A stretch of DNA of 58,081 nt from contig JAKLJE010000029.1 in NCBI GenBank assembly GCA_023151315.1, positions 1 through 58,081 of the forward strand, read 5' to 3'. This stretch comes from Bacteroidia bacterium. GTDB taxonomy: Bacteria; Bacteroidota; Bacteroidia; Palsa-965. Below, one piece after another: positions 42,451 through 51,882 of this stretch. Positions within the stretch are counted from its first letter, which is position 1; every line of letters begins with the position of its first letter. The translations under genes were made by a program, and so were the position numbers. The notes beneath the pieces were generated by a model, which was given only the letters and a program-made list of their open reading frames with translations, was not told the origin of the DNA and made no database searches.

Positions 42451-43718
42451 AACGTGTAACTGAGTTTAAAGTATAAACCGTTGCCCGTGAACTGATCGGG
42501 AGATACCAGCGACAAGACATTCATTGTTCCTGCTTCAACAATTACTTTCTCATTGAAGATTTTGTAAAGTTTAAGCGGGACCTGCAATTTTGCATAACCA
42601 CCGTAAGCGATTCCACCGGATACCATTGCTTCAGCTTTAATAAATGTGTATCGGTAAGTTATTGCGCCGTATGGCAATGCATAACTCCAGAACGGCATTG
42701 AACCGCTTAGCTTGATTGCGTGCTTGTTTCCGATAACACGTGTGTAAGATGCGCGGAAAACAGCAGGCAAATAAGTGCTGATGAATTTCGATGATGAATC
42801 GTTCTTAATGAAATCATTCTCCGAAGGCAGGTTTGCATTGATTTGCGGATTGAGAATCATTTCACTGATATCAATACCCTGATAGTAAACCGTAGTATCT
42901 ATCTTTCTATGAAGTGTTTTGCTGTTCCAGTTGATAAAACCGAAATCCTGACACTCAATCTTAAAGTAGTCGGTTCCGTTCTTCAGCGGACGCATTTTCA
43001 TCCATGAAACATCTACAGATAGTCCTACACCGTTTACGCGCAATGAACTTCCTGAAGATGTATCGGAAGAGTAGAAGTCTGCATATGCACCGGCGTCAAG
43101 TGAAGTTCCCGAACCATCAGTGAATAGTTTACCGTATTCCACCCACGCTTCATTGTAGGTATGCGCTGCAATCCCTGAAACAGCAACATGGATGTATGTG
43201 TTCTTAGTTTCGCGTGTGTAATAACCGATCTGGAGTTGTGACCAACTGACAGCTCGGAATCCGGAGCGACTGAAATCCGCTTCTTCACCTTTAAATTGCG
43301 TGTTGCCTTGAAAACCCAAGCGGAATGCATCGTCTGAAAACCGAGCCGATAAATTAAAACGTCTTCTCAGGCTGAATTGAATCATGCTTTCGGAAGAGTC
43401 TTTCAGTGAAATTCCAAAACTTACACCGGCGTCATAATGAGCACCTGCACGATTCAAACCAAGCAATCCGTTTGCGGTTTCTTCAATGTAAGCGGAATCC
43501 AGAAATCCACCACGGTATAAATTATTCAGGAATCCGGTGTTCACTCCATCAGATCCGTAGAGCAGATTACCATGGACAGCGAATACCATTTTTCTTTTAC
43601 CGGTAATGGTATCGTATCCCGGCTTTGAAGCCATGAAATGATTTTCACTCGTGAAATTCTGCGCAAACATTACCGCAGAACTGCAACTCAGAAATATCCC
43701 GATCAGATATTTTTTCAT
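42447..43718 (-). CDS. Outer-membrane barrel protein, DUF5723-like
   Basis: A 423-residue exported protein (signal ending SSAVMFAQ). The sequence NLLYGSDGVNTGFLNNLYRGGFLDSAY with repeated amphipathic strands resembles the DUF5723 outer-membrane family of Bacteroidota. It ends in an aromatic-containing strand (LYFKLSYTL), as expected for a barrel. It lies two bases after the 536-residue lipoprotein gene and overlaps the next gene by four bases. Confidence 0.8.
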   Translation of the reverse strand: MKKYLIGIFLSCSSAVMFAQNFTSENHFMASKPGYDTITGKRKMVFAVHGNLLYGSDGVNTGFLNNLYRGGFLDSAYIEETANGLLGLNRAGAHYDAGVSFGISLKDSSESMIQFSLRRRFNLSARFSDDAFRLGFQGNTQFKGEEADFSRSGFRAVSWSQLQIGYYTRETKNTYIHVAVSGIAAHTYNEAWVEYGKLFTDGSGTSLDAGAYADFYSSDTSSGSSLRVNGVGLSVDVSWMKMRPLKNGTDYFKIECQDFGFINWNSKTLHRKIDTTVYYQGIDISEMILNPQINANLPSENDFIKNDSSSKFISTYLPAVFRASYTRVIGNKHAIKLSGSMPFWSYALPYGAITYRYTFIKAEAMVSGGIAYGGYAKLQVPLKLYKIFNEKVIVEAGTMNVLSLVSPDQFTGNGLYFKLSYTL

Positions 43719-43720
43719 AA

Positions 43721-45331
43721 TCAGTTTTTAACGCGGTATTCAAAATCAGCAGTGATGTTGATGCCGATTCTGTTGGTTGAATAAATTTTTACATAGTCAG
43801 GCGCCGTTCCCGTATGGAAACGCGGACGAATCAGAAGGCGTGTTGAATGCAATAAAGATGATGTTTGCGTTTCATTCAGCGGAATCTTTACTATGGAATT
43901 TGTACTGCCGTTCGCGAAAAAGTATCCGCCGCTGATCGCTAATGGGGCAGAATAAATAGTGCCCGGCGCGGCAACAACGGAATCTATGATGGAGTTTGTT
44001 GCATCGAGCAGATAGATCTGCACTCCTGCATCGAAAGGAAAGCCATTGCTGGCATAAACAGTAAGAACTCCATTCTGTACGTCGTCCGCTTCAACACCGC
44101 TGAAATCAACATCTACTGTATCTACGAGCACGATATTATCTGCGTAAAAATTGACCGGAAGATCAATATCAAAAGTTGCATTGATTCCGAATTGTGTATA
44201 AAGGAAGTCGTTATTGCCGGAAACATTGCCCAGAGGATTGGTGTAAATGGAAAAATCATATCCAAGAAACTCGGGCATAATTTCCATCATCTCTACAATA
44301 TTAGAGTTCGAATTATCAAATGTCCATGAGTTAATCTGCGGTATACTTGGCGGATATGAATTTGAATACGCAGCACGATTTATGTTCACGCTGGTTCCGA
44401 CAATCGGGTGATTGAGATACAGTGTCTGAGCAGTGCGCTGGCTGCGCGACCAAAGATTGTTTACAGTAAAACGTAGATCAACTCCTGCATAATTTTCTAC
44501 TGTGAATTTCATGCGCAATGAATCAAGCCCCAAAGAACCGGATTGCACTTTCGAGAAGAATGAAATGTAAGTTTCGTCAGGACCGACAGGATTCAGTTCA
44601 CTACCAAAGTAGCCTCGGATATACGACGGACGAAGTCCTTCTAACTGAATTTCCGCTGATACGGAATCAGCCGGTGTGATCACCTGTGCACCCACATCAC
44701 TCGGGTCGATCTGAGCTGTGAAAAGTGTGATCAAGGTATTCACGCGGTCACCTGCAATTCCGGTAAAGTTCAACTCATAACCGGCGAGATCAACCTCAAG
44801 ATCTGTAACGGAGCCAACGGTTGGAGATGGAGCAGGAGGCAAGGTGTCAATTACTTCCAATGGATTACCATTTAATTCAGCACTGGAAATCTGATAGATA
44901 ACAATTACGCGCTTCTGAATATCATTTTTCAGGTGAACTTTCATCTTGCCTTTTTCAAGCGTTCCGAAAACCAACTGGATCGGAGATAATCCGTAAGCAG
45001 TTTGAGACGGCGATGTTGGAGTGAGGTATGAACCTTCGTAAACCGTTGTCGTTCCGAAAGGGAGATTGTAATTGTAAAGAAGTGTTGTATCCGGAATACC
45101 AAACAGCGAATCGTCGTCAATACCCGGAACCGATGTATGGTAAACTATACGTAGTGAGCCATCTGCATTTTCTGTAATCAAAGAGTCGGTGATCAGATCA
45201 TCAATCCCGAAAGAGCCGTAAGCAACAGGGACAGTCAGATCAAGATCCCAGGAGAGTTCTTCCCGCTTGCAGGAGAAGACGAAAATTGCAGTCAGCAATA
45301 CCCCGATGAGAAGCGATTTATACTTGTTCAT
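43721..45331 (-). CDS. Large surface lipoprotein, function unknown
   Basis: A 536-residue lipoprotein (IFVFSC, C21) with a beta-rich, Ser/Asn/Thr-rich mature region starting KREELSWDLDLTVPVAYGSF. This N-terminal pattern is shared by Bacteroidota lipoproteins encoded next to DUF5723 barrels, suggesting that they act together on the outer membrane. First gene of the operon. A TATCTTCG-like box precedes it. It is divergent from the small membrane protein gene at 45446. Confidence 0.78.
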   Translation of the reverse strand: MNKYKSLLIGVLLTAIFVFSCKREELSWDLDLTVPVAYGSFGIDDLITDSLITENADGSLRIVYHTSVPGIDDDSLFGIPDTTLLYNYNLPFGTTTVYEGSYLTPTSPSQTAYGLSPIQLVFGTLEKGKMKVHLKNDIQKRVIVIYQISSAELNGNPLEVIDTLPPAPSPTVGSVTDLEVDLAGYELNFTGIAGDRVNTLITLFTAQIDPSDVGAQVITPADSVSAEIQLEGLRPSYIRGYFGSELNPVGPDETYISFFSKVQSGSLGLDSLRMKFTVENYAGVDLRFTVNNLWSRSQRTAQTLYLNHPIVGTSVNINRAAYSNSYPPSIPQINSWTFDNSNSNIVEMMEIMPEFLGYDFSIYTNPLGNVSGNNDFLYTQFGINATFDIDLPVNFYADNIVLVDTVDVDFSGVEADDVQNGVLTVYASNGFPFDAGVQIYLLDATNSIIDSVVAAPGTIYSAPLAISGGYFFANGSTNSIVKIPLNETQTSSLLHSTRLLIRPRFHTGTAPDYVKIYSTNRIGINITADFEYRVKN

Positions 45332-45428
45332 ACAATACGAAGATAACGCAAAGGGCGGTGAAATACTTCATGAAACGTATGTGATCTTACTTGTTCAGCC
45401 CATTTGAAACCAATAATCAGTTCTCTCG

Positions 45429-45436
45429 TATATTTG
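45429..45436 (+). promoter_or_regulatory. -7 box TATATTTG of the 156-aa membrane protein gene
   Basis: Perfect TAnnTTTG(C) on the plus strand, ten bases before the ATG at 45446, which decides the start codon. Confidence 0.7.
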
Positions 45437-45445
45437 CACTGTTCA

Positions 45446-45916
45446 ATGAGTATGGGAATCAAGTACGATAAACGATTCATGATCGGGTGGATTTTGTCAG
45501 CATTGACGATGTTCGCTCTTTCGTACGTTTGGCATGGTGTTATTCTCAATGACTACGAAATTCTCTCTTATCCATTCCAGATTTACCTTATATCGGCTGC
45601 CGTAGTCTATCTGGTGGTAGGTTTTCTGCTTACCAGAATTTTCATCGCGGAGTTTCTGGATCGGGTTTCTCAGAAAGCCATTCCCCGCGGATTAGCGGCT
45701 GGTTCCGCTTTGGGAATCATTGTGTACATGGTAGCGTTGGTGGTCGGAGTAACTTTTAACGCCGGGCTTGATATTAAATTCCTGTTGCTCGATGTTGCCT
45801 GGCAAATAACGGAACAGGCGATTGGAGGAATAATTGTCGGGCTCGTTTATATTTTTGTATTCGAATTTGTACCGATGCCGGTTGAGCAGGAACATCGTTC
45901 AGGTGAGTCCGAATAG
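45446..45916 (+). CDS. Small four-helix membrane protein, function unknown
   Basis: A 156-residue membrane protein with four helices (IGWILSALTMFALSYVW; IYLISAAVVYLVVGFLLT; AAGSALGIIVYMVALVVGV; AIGGIIVGLVYIFVFEF). The WHGVIL after helix 1 recalls DUF1761-type proteins but I do not press the match. It converges on rarA with two bases between the stops. Confidence 0.7.
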   Translation: MSMGIKYDKRFMIGWILSALTMFALSYVWHGVILNDYEILSYPFQIYLISAAVVYLVVGFLLTRIFIAEFLDRVSQKAIPRGLAAGSALGIIVYMVALVVGVTFNAGLDIKFLLLDVAWQITEQAIGGIIVGLVYIFVFEFVPMPVEQEHRSGESE

Positions 45917-45918
45917 CT

Positions 45919-47202
45919 TCAATAACCGTACTTTTCGTTCCAACACTTTTTCAGGTACATTCTCAACTCGTTTTCACGAACGTTCTCTCCGGGTGTGTAT
46001 AAACGGTTACCTGCAATCCGATCAGGCATGTATTCCTGCTCGGCGAAATTACCCTTGTATTGATGGCTGTATGCATAATCTTCGCCATAGCCTATATCTT
46101 TCATCAATTTGGTAGGAGCATTTCTCAGGTGTACGGGAACCGGTAGATTACCTGTACTTCTCACCAGTTCTTCAGCTTGTCCTATTGCCATATAGGCTGC
46201 ATTACTCTTCGGAGAAGAGGCGAGATAAGTAACGCACTGCGACAGTACAATTCGTGCCTCCGGCATTCCGATCGAATGTACAGCATTGAATGTGGCTGTA
46301 GCCAGCAAGAGCGCATTGGGATTAGCATTGCCGACATCTTCACTGGCCAGAATCAGTAATCGACGCGCAATGAACAACGGATCTTCTCCGCCTTCCAGCA
46401 TGCGGGCCAGCCAATATACGCCCGCGTTCGGATCGCTGCCGCGTATTGATTTGATAAATGCTGAGATGATATCGTAATGCTGTTCCCCGTTCTTATCGTA
46501 CAACGCAAGGTTCTGTTGAATAACATGCTGTACGTGATCATTCGTGATTTCAGTTTTACCTTCCGGTAAAGCGGAAGCCACGAGTTCCAATGCGTTGAGC
46601 AATTTGCGTGCATCACCGCCGGAAATACGAAGCAAAGCTTCGGTTTCTTTGATGGTTACACCACGGGCTTTCAGTGCTTCATCTCGAGTTACAGCATCGG
46701 TTAGCAACTGTTCGAGATCCTCTCGCTCCAGATGTTTCATCACGTACACTTGACATCTTGAAAGCAATGCCGGTATTACCTCGAATGACGGATTTTCGGT
46801 AGTTGCTCCTACCAGGGTAACAATTCCTTTCTCGACTGCACCAAGCAAGGAATCCTGTTGTGATTTACTGAAACGATGGATTTCATCGATGAACAGTACA
46901 GGAAGATTAGCACCAAAGAAAGATTGTCCGCGCGCTTTTTCAATTACTTCGCGTATGTCTTTTACTCCTGCCTGAATTGCAGAAAGCGAATAGAACGGAC
47001 GCTTAAGGTGTTTCGCCAGAATCTGGGCTAATGTTGTTTTACCAACTCCCGGTGGCCCCCAGAAAATCATGGAATGTATGTTGCCGGATAACACCGCATT
47101 CCGCAATACTGAACCTTCGCCGATCAGGTGTTTCTGACCAACGTAGGTATCCAGCGATGACGGACGCATACGTTCTGCAAGCGGAATAGACGACATTTCC
47201 AT
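45919..47202 (-). CDS. rarA: Replication-associated recombination protein A (MgsA)
   Basis: A 427-residue clamp-loader-like AAA+ ATPase. N-terminal PLAERMRPSSLDTYVGQKHL, Walker A GPPGVGKTT, Walker B FIDEIHRFSKSQQD, sensor GATTENPSFEV and the C-terminal tetramerisation domain (SIRGSDPNAGVYWLARMLEGGEDP) match RarA/MgsA, which acts at stalled replication forks. A TATCTTTG box (47209-47216) lies six bases before the ATG, so the mRNA is leaderless or the start is the ATG two codons downstream. Confidence 0.95.
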   Translation of the reverse strand: MEMSSIPLAERMRPSSLDTYVGQKHLIGEGSVLRNAVLSGNIHSMIFWGPPGVGKTTLAQILAKHLKRPFYSLSAIQAGVKDIREVIEKARGQSFFGANLPVLFIDEIHRFSKSQQDSLLGAVEKGIVTLVGATTENPSFEVIPALLSRCQVYVMKHLEREDLEQLLTDAVTRDEALKARGVTIKETEALLRISGGDARKLLNALELVASALPEGKTEITNDHVQHVIQQNLALYDKNGEQHYDIISAFIKSIRGSDPNAGVYWLARMLEGGEDPLFIARRLLILASEDVGNANPNALLLATATFNAVHSIGMPEARIVLSQCVTYLASSPKSNAAYMAIGQAEELVRSTGNLPVPVHLRNAPTKLMKDIGYGEDYAYSHQYKGNFAEQEYMPDRIAGNRLYTPGENVRENELRMYLKKCWNEKYGY

Positions 47203-47208
47203 GGATTA

Positions 47209-47216
47209 CAAAGATA
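47209..47216 (-). promoter_or_regulatory. -7 box TATCTTTG of rarA
   Basis: Perfect TAnnTTTG on the minus strand with six bases between its final G and the ATG. Confidence 0.75.
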
Positions 47217-47317
47217 AGATCAATAGCGCGGTAAAGGACAATGGCGCGATAATTGGATAAGATTTCGAAAATGCGGATCAAACCGTTACTTTTGAAATCA
47301 AACTTCGTTATTACAAC

Positions 47318-47770
47318 ATGAAAAACATCAGCAGATTTATCATCCCCGGACTAATTTTCGTGTTCGCATGTTCCTTTACAATGGGAGGAGGCGATACAAC
47401 AGCTCTGGAAGGACATGTGTATAAAGTAACCATGAGTTTGGTGAAGAAAGGCAAATCGCAGCCCGGAACGCAGGAGGAAATAACATTTAAAGGAGGGAAG
47501 TTCAAGTGTAAATTGATCGGTAAAGAAATGGGTGCGGAGAATATTCCGATTGAATTCACTGTTGACAGTGCTTACACTGATGAAGGAGCTGAGGAAGAAA
47601 CAATCTACGTGGAATTCGAGGGAGAATATGTGAACAAATTGGATGAGCTCGTTAAGGTTACCGGAACAGTTGACGGGTACGGAATAGAAGGTAACGTAAT
47701 CCTTTCTAAGAAGGATAAAGAAAAGAAACGCTACGATTTCGTAGGATCCAAGAAGGAAAAGAAGAAGTAA
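47318..47770 (+). CDS. Small lipoprotein, function unknown
   Basis: A 150-residue lipoprotein (FVFAC, C18) with a beta-rich, Lys/Glu-rich mature domain (EGHVYKVTMSLVKKGKSQ ... KVTGTVDGYGIEGNVILS) and a basic tail KKEKKK. I do not recognise the family. A TACTTTTG box lies at 47287-47294; a bidirectional terminator follows the stop codon. Confidence 0.75.
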   Translation: MKNISRFIIPGLIFVFACSFTMGGGDTTALEGHVYKVTMSLVKKGKSQPGTQEEITFKGGKFKCKLIGKEMGAENIPIEFTVDSAYTDEGAEEETIYVEFEGEYVNKLDELVKVTGTVDGYGIEGNVILSKKDKEKKRYDFVGSKKEKKK

Positions 47771-47779
47771 CTGAAATAA

Positions 47780-47808
47780 AAAAGCCTCCCATAATTCGGG
47801 AGGCTTTT
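47780..47808. terminator. Bidirectional intrinsic terminator
   Basis: Perfect 11-bp stem (47780-47790 with 47798-47808), seven-base loop, A-run before and T-run after. It serves the converging lipoprotein gene and the rhodanese-thioredoxin gene. Confidence 0.92.
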
Positions 47809-47811
47809 TCT

Positions 47812-48549
47812 TTATTGTACGCTTGTGATTTTATCTGCGATCAATGACTTGTCTACAAGTCCTTCATTGCGCCAGGTTATCTGGCCGTCTTTATAAAGTA
47901 CAAGTGTTGGCATGGCGGCAATGTTCATGAATTCTGCCACCGGACGATCACGGTCCACATCCACTTTCAGAAGTACGAATTTGTCGCTCATTTCAGTTTC
48001 CAGTTCATGTAAACGCGGGGCAAGTATCTTACACGGTCCGCACCATGTAGCTGTGAAATCAACAAGAACAACTTTGTTCTCTGCAACAAAGCTTTTGTAT
48101 TGATCCAAAGAAACCGGACCGTCGCCATTATGCGAATGTTCAGTTTCAGGATTAACTTTCACCGGGAGTCCGGCAGCTTGCCATGCTGCAATTCCGCCTT
48201 CAAGTTCACGTACATCAGTGAAACCATTATTGCGCAAATAAGTGGCCGCTTCTGCACTTCTTCTGCCGCTTCTGCAGTAGATGAGTACGGGTTTGGACTT
48301 TTCCAGAGCATTTACATCAATTGGGAATGACTGTGAGTTCCAGTCAATATTACGAGCTCCGTCTATGTATCCGGATTGAAATTCTTCCGCGGTACGCACA
48401 TCCAGAATCTGTTCATCAGGTAATGCTTTGATCAGCGAATCAAATGCTGCAACTCCGCCCGTTGAAGCAGTGTTGTTGTCGGAACCGCCACCGCAGGAAA
48501 TAATCATAGCAGATGACAGAATCAGTATCGGGAAAAGTAATTTCTTCAT
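47812..48549 (-). CDS. Rhodanese-thioredoxin fusion lipoprotein
   Basis: A 245-residue lipoprotein (MIISC, C19). After a short linker comes a rhodanese domain with LDVRTAEEFQSGYIDGARNI and the active loop YCRSGRRSAEAA (catalytic Cys intact), a His/Asn/Gly-rich linker (EHSHNGDG), then a thioredoxin domain with the redox site WCGPCK and the cis-Pro in AAMPTLVLYK. It should sit on the outer or inner membrane facing the periplasm and may move sulphur to or from thiols. A TAACTTTG box (48555-48562) is five bases before the ATG. Confidence 0.92.
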   Translation of the reverse strand: MKKLLFPILILSSAMIISCGGGSDNNTASTGGVAAFDSLIKALPDEQILDVRTAEEFQSGYIDGARNIDWNSQSFPIDVNALEKSKPVLIYCRSGRRSAEAATYLRNNGFTDVRELEGGIAAWQAAGLPVKVNPETEHSHNGDGPVSLDQYKSFVAENKVVLVDFTATWCGPCKILAPRLHELETEMSDKFVLLKVDVDRDRPVAEFMNIAAMPTLVLYKDGQITWRNEGLVDKSLIADKITSVQ

Positions 48550-48554
48550 ATGTG

Positions 48555-48562
48555 CAAAGTTA
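48555..48562 (-). promoter_or_regulatory. -7 box TAACTTTG of the rhodanese-thioredoxin gene
   Basis: Perfect TAnnTTTG(C) on the minus strand, five bases between its final G and the ATG. Confidence 0.7.
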
Positions 48563-48604
48563 AGGAATAGGGTAAGGGAAAGCTGTTAATCGACGTTAAT
48601 TGCG

Positions 48605-50599
48605 TTACATATTATAGACTTTCTTCCATACTGCAAAAGCAATGAATTTGAACATTCTGCCGTTCTCCGGTTTTCCGCGTTGATCGAAGAAATTATCATA
48701 ATCGGCCAACAGTTTATCTTTTTTAATAATTCCGTTGAAGTCCTGATTCAGATAATCCCGCAATCGCGGTCGCAACTGCGCAATCCAATCGTTATGCGGA
48801 GTAACGTAACCCATTTTGTCCCGGCGTTGACGAATAGAGTCAGGAATAAACGGAGCAACCGCTTCACGCAACAGATACTTTGTTGTTGCGTTTCTGATCT
48901 TGAGCACGCCGGAAATATTGAATACACTTTCGATCAGTTCGTGATCATCTGCAAAAGGAGTGCGTGATTCCACTGAATGCCACATGGAACAACGATCCTC
49001 ACATTTCAGATAGCCTTTCAGTCGCGTGTTAACGAACTCTGAATGCAAAGTTCCATTCAACGTACGCGGAGTTTCGTGTTTTATGTATCCCGATTTGTAA
49101 TGACTGAAAAGGTCATCACTGACATAAGCGAGATCAGGGAAATATCTCTTCTGCAGAAACAACTGCATGTTTACCGGTAAAGAAGGAAGGAGATATTGCT
49201 TGAGAGTTTCTTTGCGATTATGTTTGTTCACATCACTTCCCCAGGCATTCATTTCCTGTTCGCGTAACGATGAAAATCCATTTGACTTTAATTCCTTCCA
49301 GAAAGGAATGAAGTAGGGCATATATCCTGCGAAAAGCTCATCGCCACCCTGCCCATCAAGAAGTACACGGATGTTTTGTTCTCCGGCAAGTTTCATTACA
49401 CGATGTTGCGCATACGTGCTGGAACTCCAGATGGGAACATCCTGAGAAAATATCAGTTCCTCGATATCTGTAAGCAGTTCTTCCGGCTTCGGTTCTGTAC
49501 GATACCACATCGCCTGCGTCTGATCAACAACTTGTTTTGCCCATTTACTCTCGTCAATTGCAGAACCTTCAAATACGGCAGTGAACAGTTTCAACCGATC
49601 GCCTACATTGATTCCGGATTCCGACTTGACCAATGATGCAATAATACCTGCGATTGCAGAACTGTCTATTCCACCACTCAGGCATGAACCTACTGCAACA
49701 TCAGAACGCAAACGGAGACGAATTGCATGAATCAGTTTCTCTCGAACCAGTTCAATGGCATTACGGTAACTTGATTCGCTGAAATCAGTGGTTGCTTTCG
49801 TATAATTCAGTTGATACCACTCTTCAATGCGGATTTTACCATCGCTCATGTCTATGGTCAGAAATTGTCCCGGAAACAATTCAAGAAAATCATTGAAGAA
49901 TCCCTGGGGCTTGTATTCAATTTCACCTGCAACAAAGTAATCGGCTACTGCTTCGTGATTTAAACTTGTGCGGAAGAGCGGACATGCTTTCAAGGCTTTC
50001 AGTTCGGACGCGAATCCGAAAAGACCATTCTGATTGCAGTAGTAGAATGGCTTTACACCGAAGCGATCGCGGGAGCCGAATAGAATATTTTTCAGACGAT
50101 CCCAGATTACAAAAGCCCACATGCCGTTGAAATGATGCATGCAGGATTCGCCCCAATGCTTGTAAGCTGCGAGAATTACTTCAGTATCCGATTGTGTACG
50201 AAAGATGAAACCCTTCTGCTCTAGTTCGCGACGTAATTCTACGTAGTTGTAGAGTTCTCCATTGTAAGTGATCCACAGTTCACCGTTGTTATACGACATC
50301 GGCTGATGACCTGATGCACTGAGATCAATAATTGAAAGCCGACGATGTGTAAATACAAGTTGTGTATTGTTCCTGTAGTTGTCTATGTGCATCAACGGCG
50401 CCCAATGCATTCCGGAGTCTGAAACATTTTGCGGGGTATCATTTCCCGACAATGCAATCGGAGAATCATTACCGCTCCAAACCAGAAATCCTTCATCATC
50501 CGGTCCGCGATGACGAATTGCTTTCTGCATCAGTTTTGCAGCAGTAAGCAAATCTCTGCTTTCATTACCGTAACGGAACAATCCTGATATACCGCACAT
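48605..50599 (-). CDS. Asparagine synthase (glutamine-hydrolysing) family amidotransferase
   Basis: A 664-residue two-domain enzyme. The class II glutaminase domain begins with catalytic Cys2 (MCGISGLFRYG) and includes RHRGPDDEG, HRRLSIIDL and YNGELYNY; the synthase domain has the pyrophosphate loop SGGIDSSAIAG and GQGGDELFAGY. It could make asparagine or amidate a sugar acid; location as last gene of a glycan-assembly run favours the latter, as for similar AsnB paralogues in polysaccharide loci. Two bases separate it from the flippase gene. Confidence 0.9.
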   Translation of the reverse strand: MCGISGLFRYGNESRDLLTAAKLMQKAIRHRGPDDEGFLVWSGNDSPIALSGNDTPQNVSDSGMHWAPLMHIDNYRNNTQLVFTHRRLSIIDLSASGHQPMSYNNGELWITYNGELYNYVELRRELEQKGFIFRTQSDTEVILAAYKHWGESCMHHFNGMWAFVIWDRLKNILFGSRDRFGVKPFYYCNQNGLFGFASELKALKACPLFRTSLNHEAVADYFVAGEIEYKPQGFFNDFLELFPGQFLTIDMSDGKIRIEEWYQLNYTKATTDFSESSYRNAIELVREKLIHAIRLRLRSDVAVGSCLSGGIDSSAIAGIIASLVKSESGINVGDRLKLFTAVFEGSAIDESKWAKQVVDQTQAMWYRTEPKPEELLTDIEELIFSQDVPIWSSSTYAQHRVMKLAGEQNIRVLLDGQGGDELFAGYMPYFIPFWKELKSNGFSSLREQEMNAWGSDVNKHNRKETLKQYLLPSLPVNMQLFLQKRYFPDLAYVSDDLFSHYKSGYIKHETPRTLNGTLHSEFVNTRLKGYLKCEDRCSMWHSVESRTPFADDHELIESVFNISGVLKIRNATTKYLLREAVAPFIPDSIRQRRDKMGYVTPHNDWIAQLRPRLRDYLNQDFNGIIKKDKLLADYDNFFDQRGKPENGRMFKFIAFAVWKKVYNM

Positions 50600-50601
50600 A
50601 A

Positions 50602-51882
50602 CTACTTTTCTCCTTTACGGTTCAGAATGCGTTTAATGAAATCGAGATCACTGCGGTTCGGTAACAACTCTTTTAATTCTCCATTGTATTTTCTGCCGGT
50701 GATCACAAACATTGTAAAGATAAACACTGAAAGACCACCATACGACAGACTTGCGCTCCAGCCGGCGCCATCAGTACCGTAGAGGTGAATAAATGTGTGA
50801 ACGAGCATTAACGTAATCGATAATGCACAAATGCCGCTGAAAAAGTTCATGTAATGTTTTCCTGAGCCGGAGAAATAATGTCCGAATACCGTTCCGAAGC
50901 TTACAAGCATGATTCCGGGCGCTAATGTTCTGAATGTGCTGTGAACTCCGGAGAAGTCCTTCCCCAAAAGCCATGTATAAAATTCTGCGGGCAACAACAC
51001 AAACATTAACACAGCAGGTAGCGTAACGGCCACACTGAATTTACTGAGTCGCAAAGTGCGACGGCGTGAAATCTCATCACCGGTTTCATTCGAAACTCTT
51101 GACATGAGTATTGCGGCGACACTTGCACTAAACAGGAGAATGGCTTCTCCGAGAGAAATAGCAGTTGAGAAAATCCCAACGGATGCTTTGTTATCATGCA
51201 TAGCTGTTTCAAGATGATAATAGCTTTGACGAATACTTAGTTGGTGCGTAAGCGTTGCGATTTGGGTAAAGAATCCGTTGGCAAACAGAACCATGAACAC
51301 CGATCTGTTTTCAGTGAGCTTCGGCTCGTGCTTGCGTCGAAGAACGAGAATCAACCCTGAAAGGAATGTAATTCCGTAAGCGGCGTAGCAGGCATCCAAA
51401 TAGGGAACTGCGTGTTCGTGTTTCAGAATGAAAATGCTTGTAGCCATTGTCACGAACATGAGACCGTTCTGAACATAAAGCAGGATATTGTATTCTTTAA
51501 TGCGCTGTTGGCCCAACAGAATGTTCATGTTGATGGAATTCAACGAGAGCAAGAATGATGCAATCAGTACTTCAGTTGAGTAAGCTTCCGGCATCCAACC
51601 GCCTTGCATGAGTATCACACCGATTCCGGCACAGGAGAACAAAGCCCAAAGCCAACCTGTGATGTAAAGCACGGAAAGTTTTGTTCGCGGGACGAGATAA
51701 ACCAGTCCAGGGCCACCAACGATGTCGCTGATGAGGTGAACAATATTAATGGAAAGCTGAATGATGCTGATTTCTCCACGCACTTCTTTACCCAATGCAT
51801 GCGTCGTGAGTAGCAACATGAAGAAGTTCATGATGGCTCCGATCAGTCGGGCAGAAAAGTTTGTGATGATGGATCGCAGCAT
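50602..51882 (-). CDS. Polysaccharide flippase-like membrane protein (MATE/Wzx superfamily)
   Basis: A 426-residue membrane protein with about 12 helices and the N-terminal LRSIITNFSARLIGAIMNFFMLLLTTHALGKEVRGEISI pattern of lipid-linked oligosaccharide flippases. It likely turns an undecaprenol-linked glycan across the inner membrane. Its ATG overlaps the TGA of the previous gene by one base. Confidence 0.85.
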   Translation of the reverse strand: MLRSIITNFSARLIGAIMNFFMLLLTTHALGKEVRGEISIIQLSINIVHLISDIVGGPGLVYLVPRTKLSVLYITGWLWALFSCAGIGVILMQGGWMPEAYSTEVLIASFLLSLNSINMNILLGQQRIKEYNILLYVQNGLMFVTMATSIFILKHEHAVPYLDACYAAYGITFLSGLILVLRRKHEPKLTENRSVFMVLFANGFFTQIATLTHQLSIRQSYYHLETAMHDNKASVGIFSTAISLGEAILLFSASVAAILMSRVSNETGDEISRRRTLRLSKFSVAVTLPAVLMFVLLPAEFYTWLLGKDFSGVHSTFRTLAPGIMLVSFGTVFGHYFSGSGKHYMNFFSGICALSITLMLVHTFIHLYGTDGAGWSASLSYGGLSVFIFTMFVITGRKYNGELKELLPNRSDLDFIKRILNRKGEK

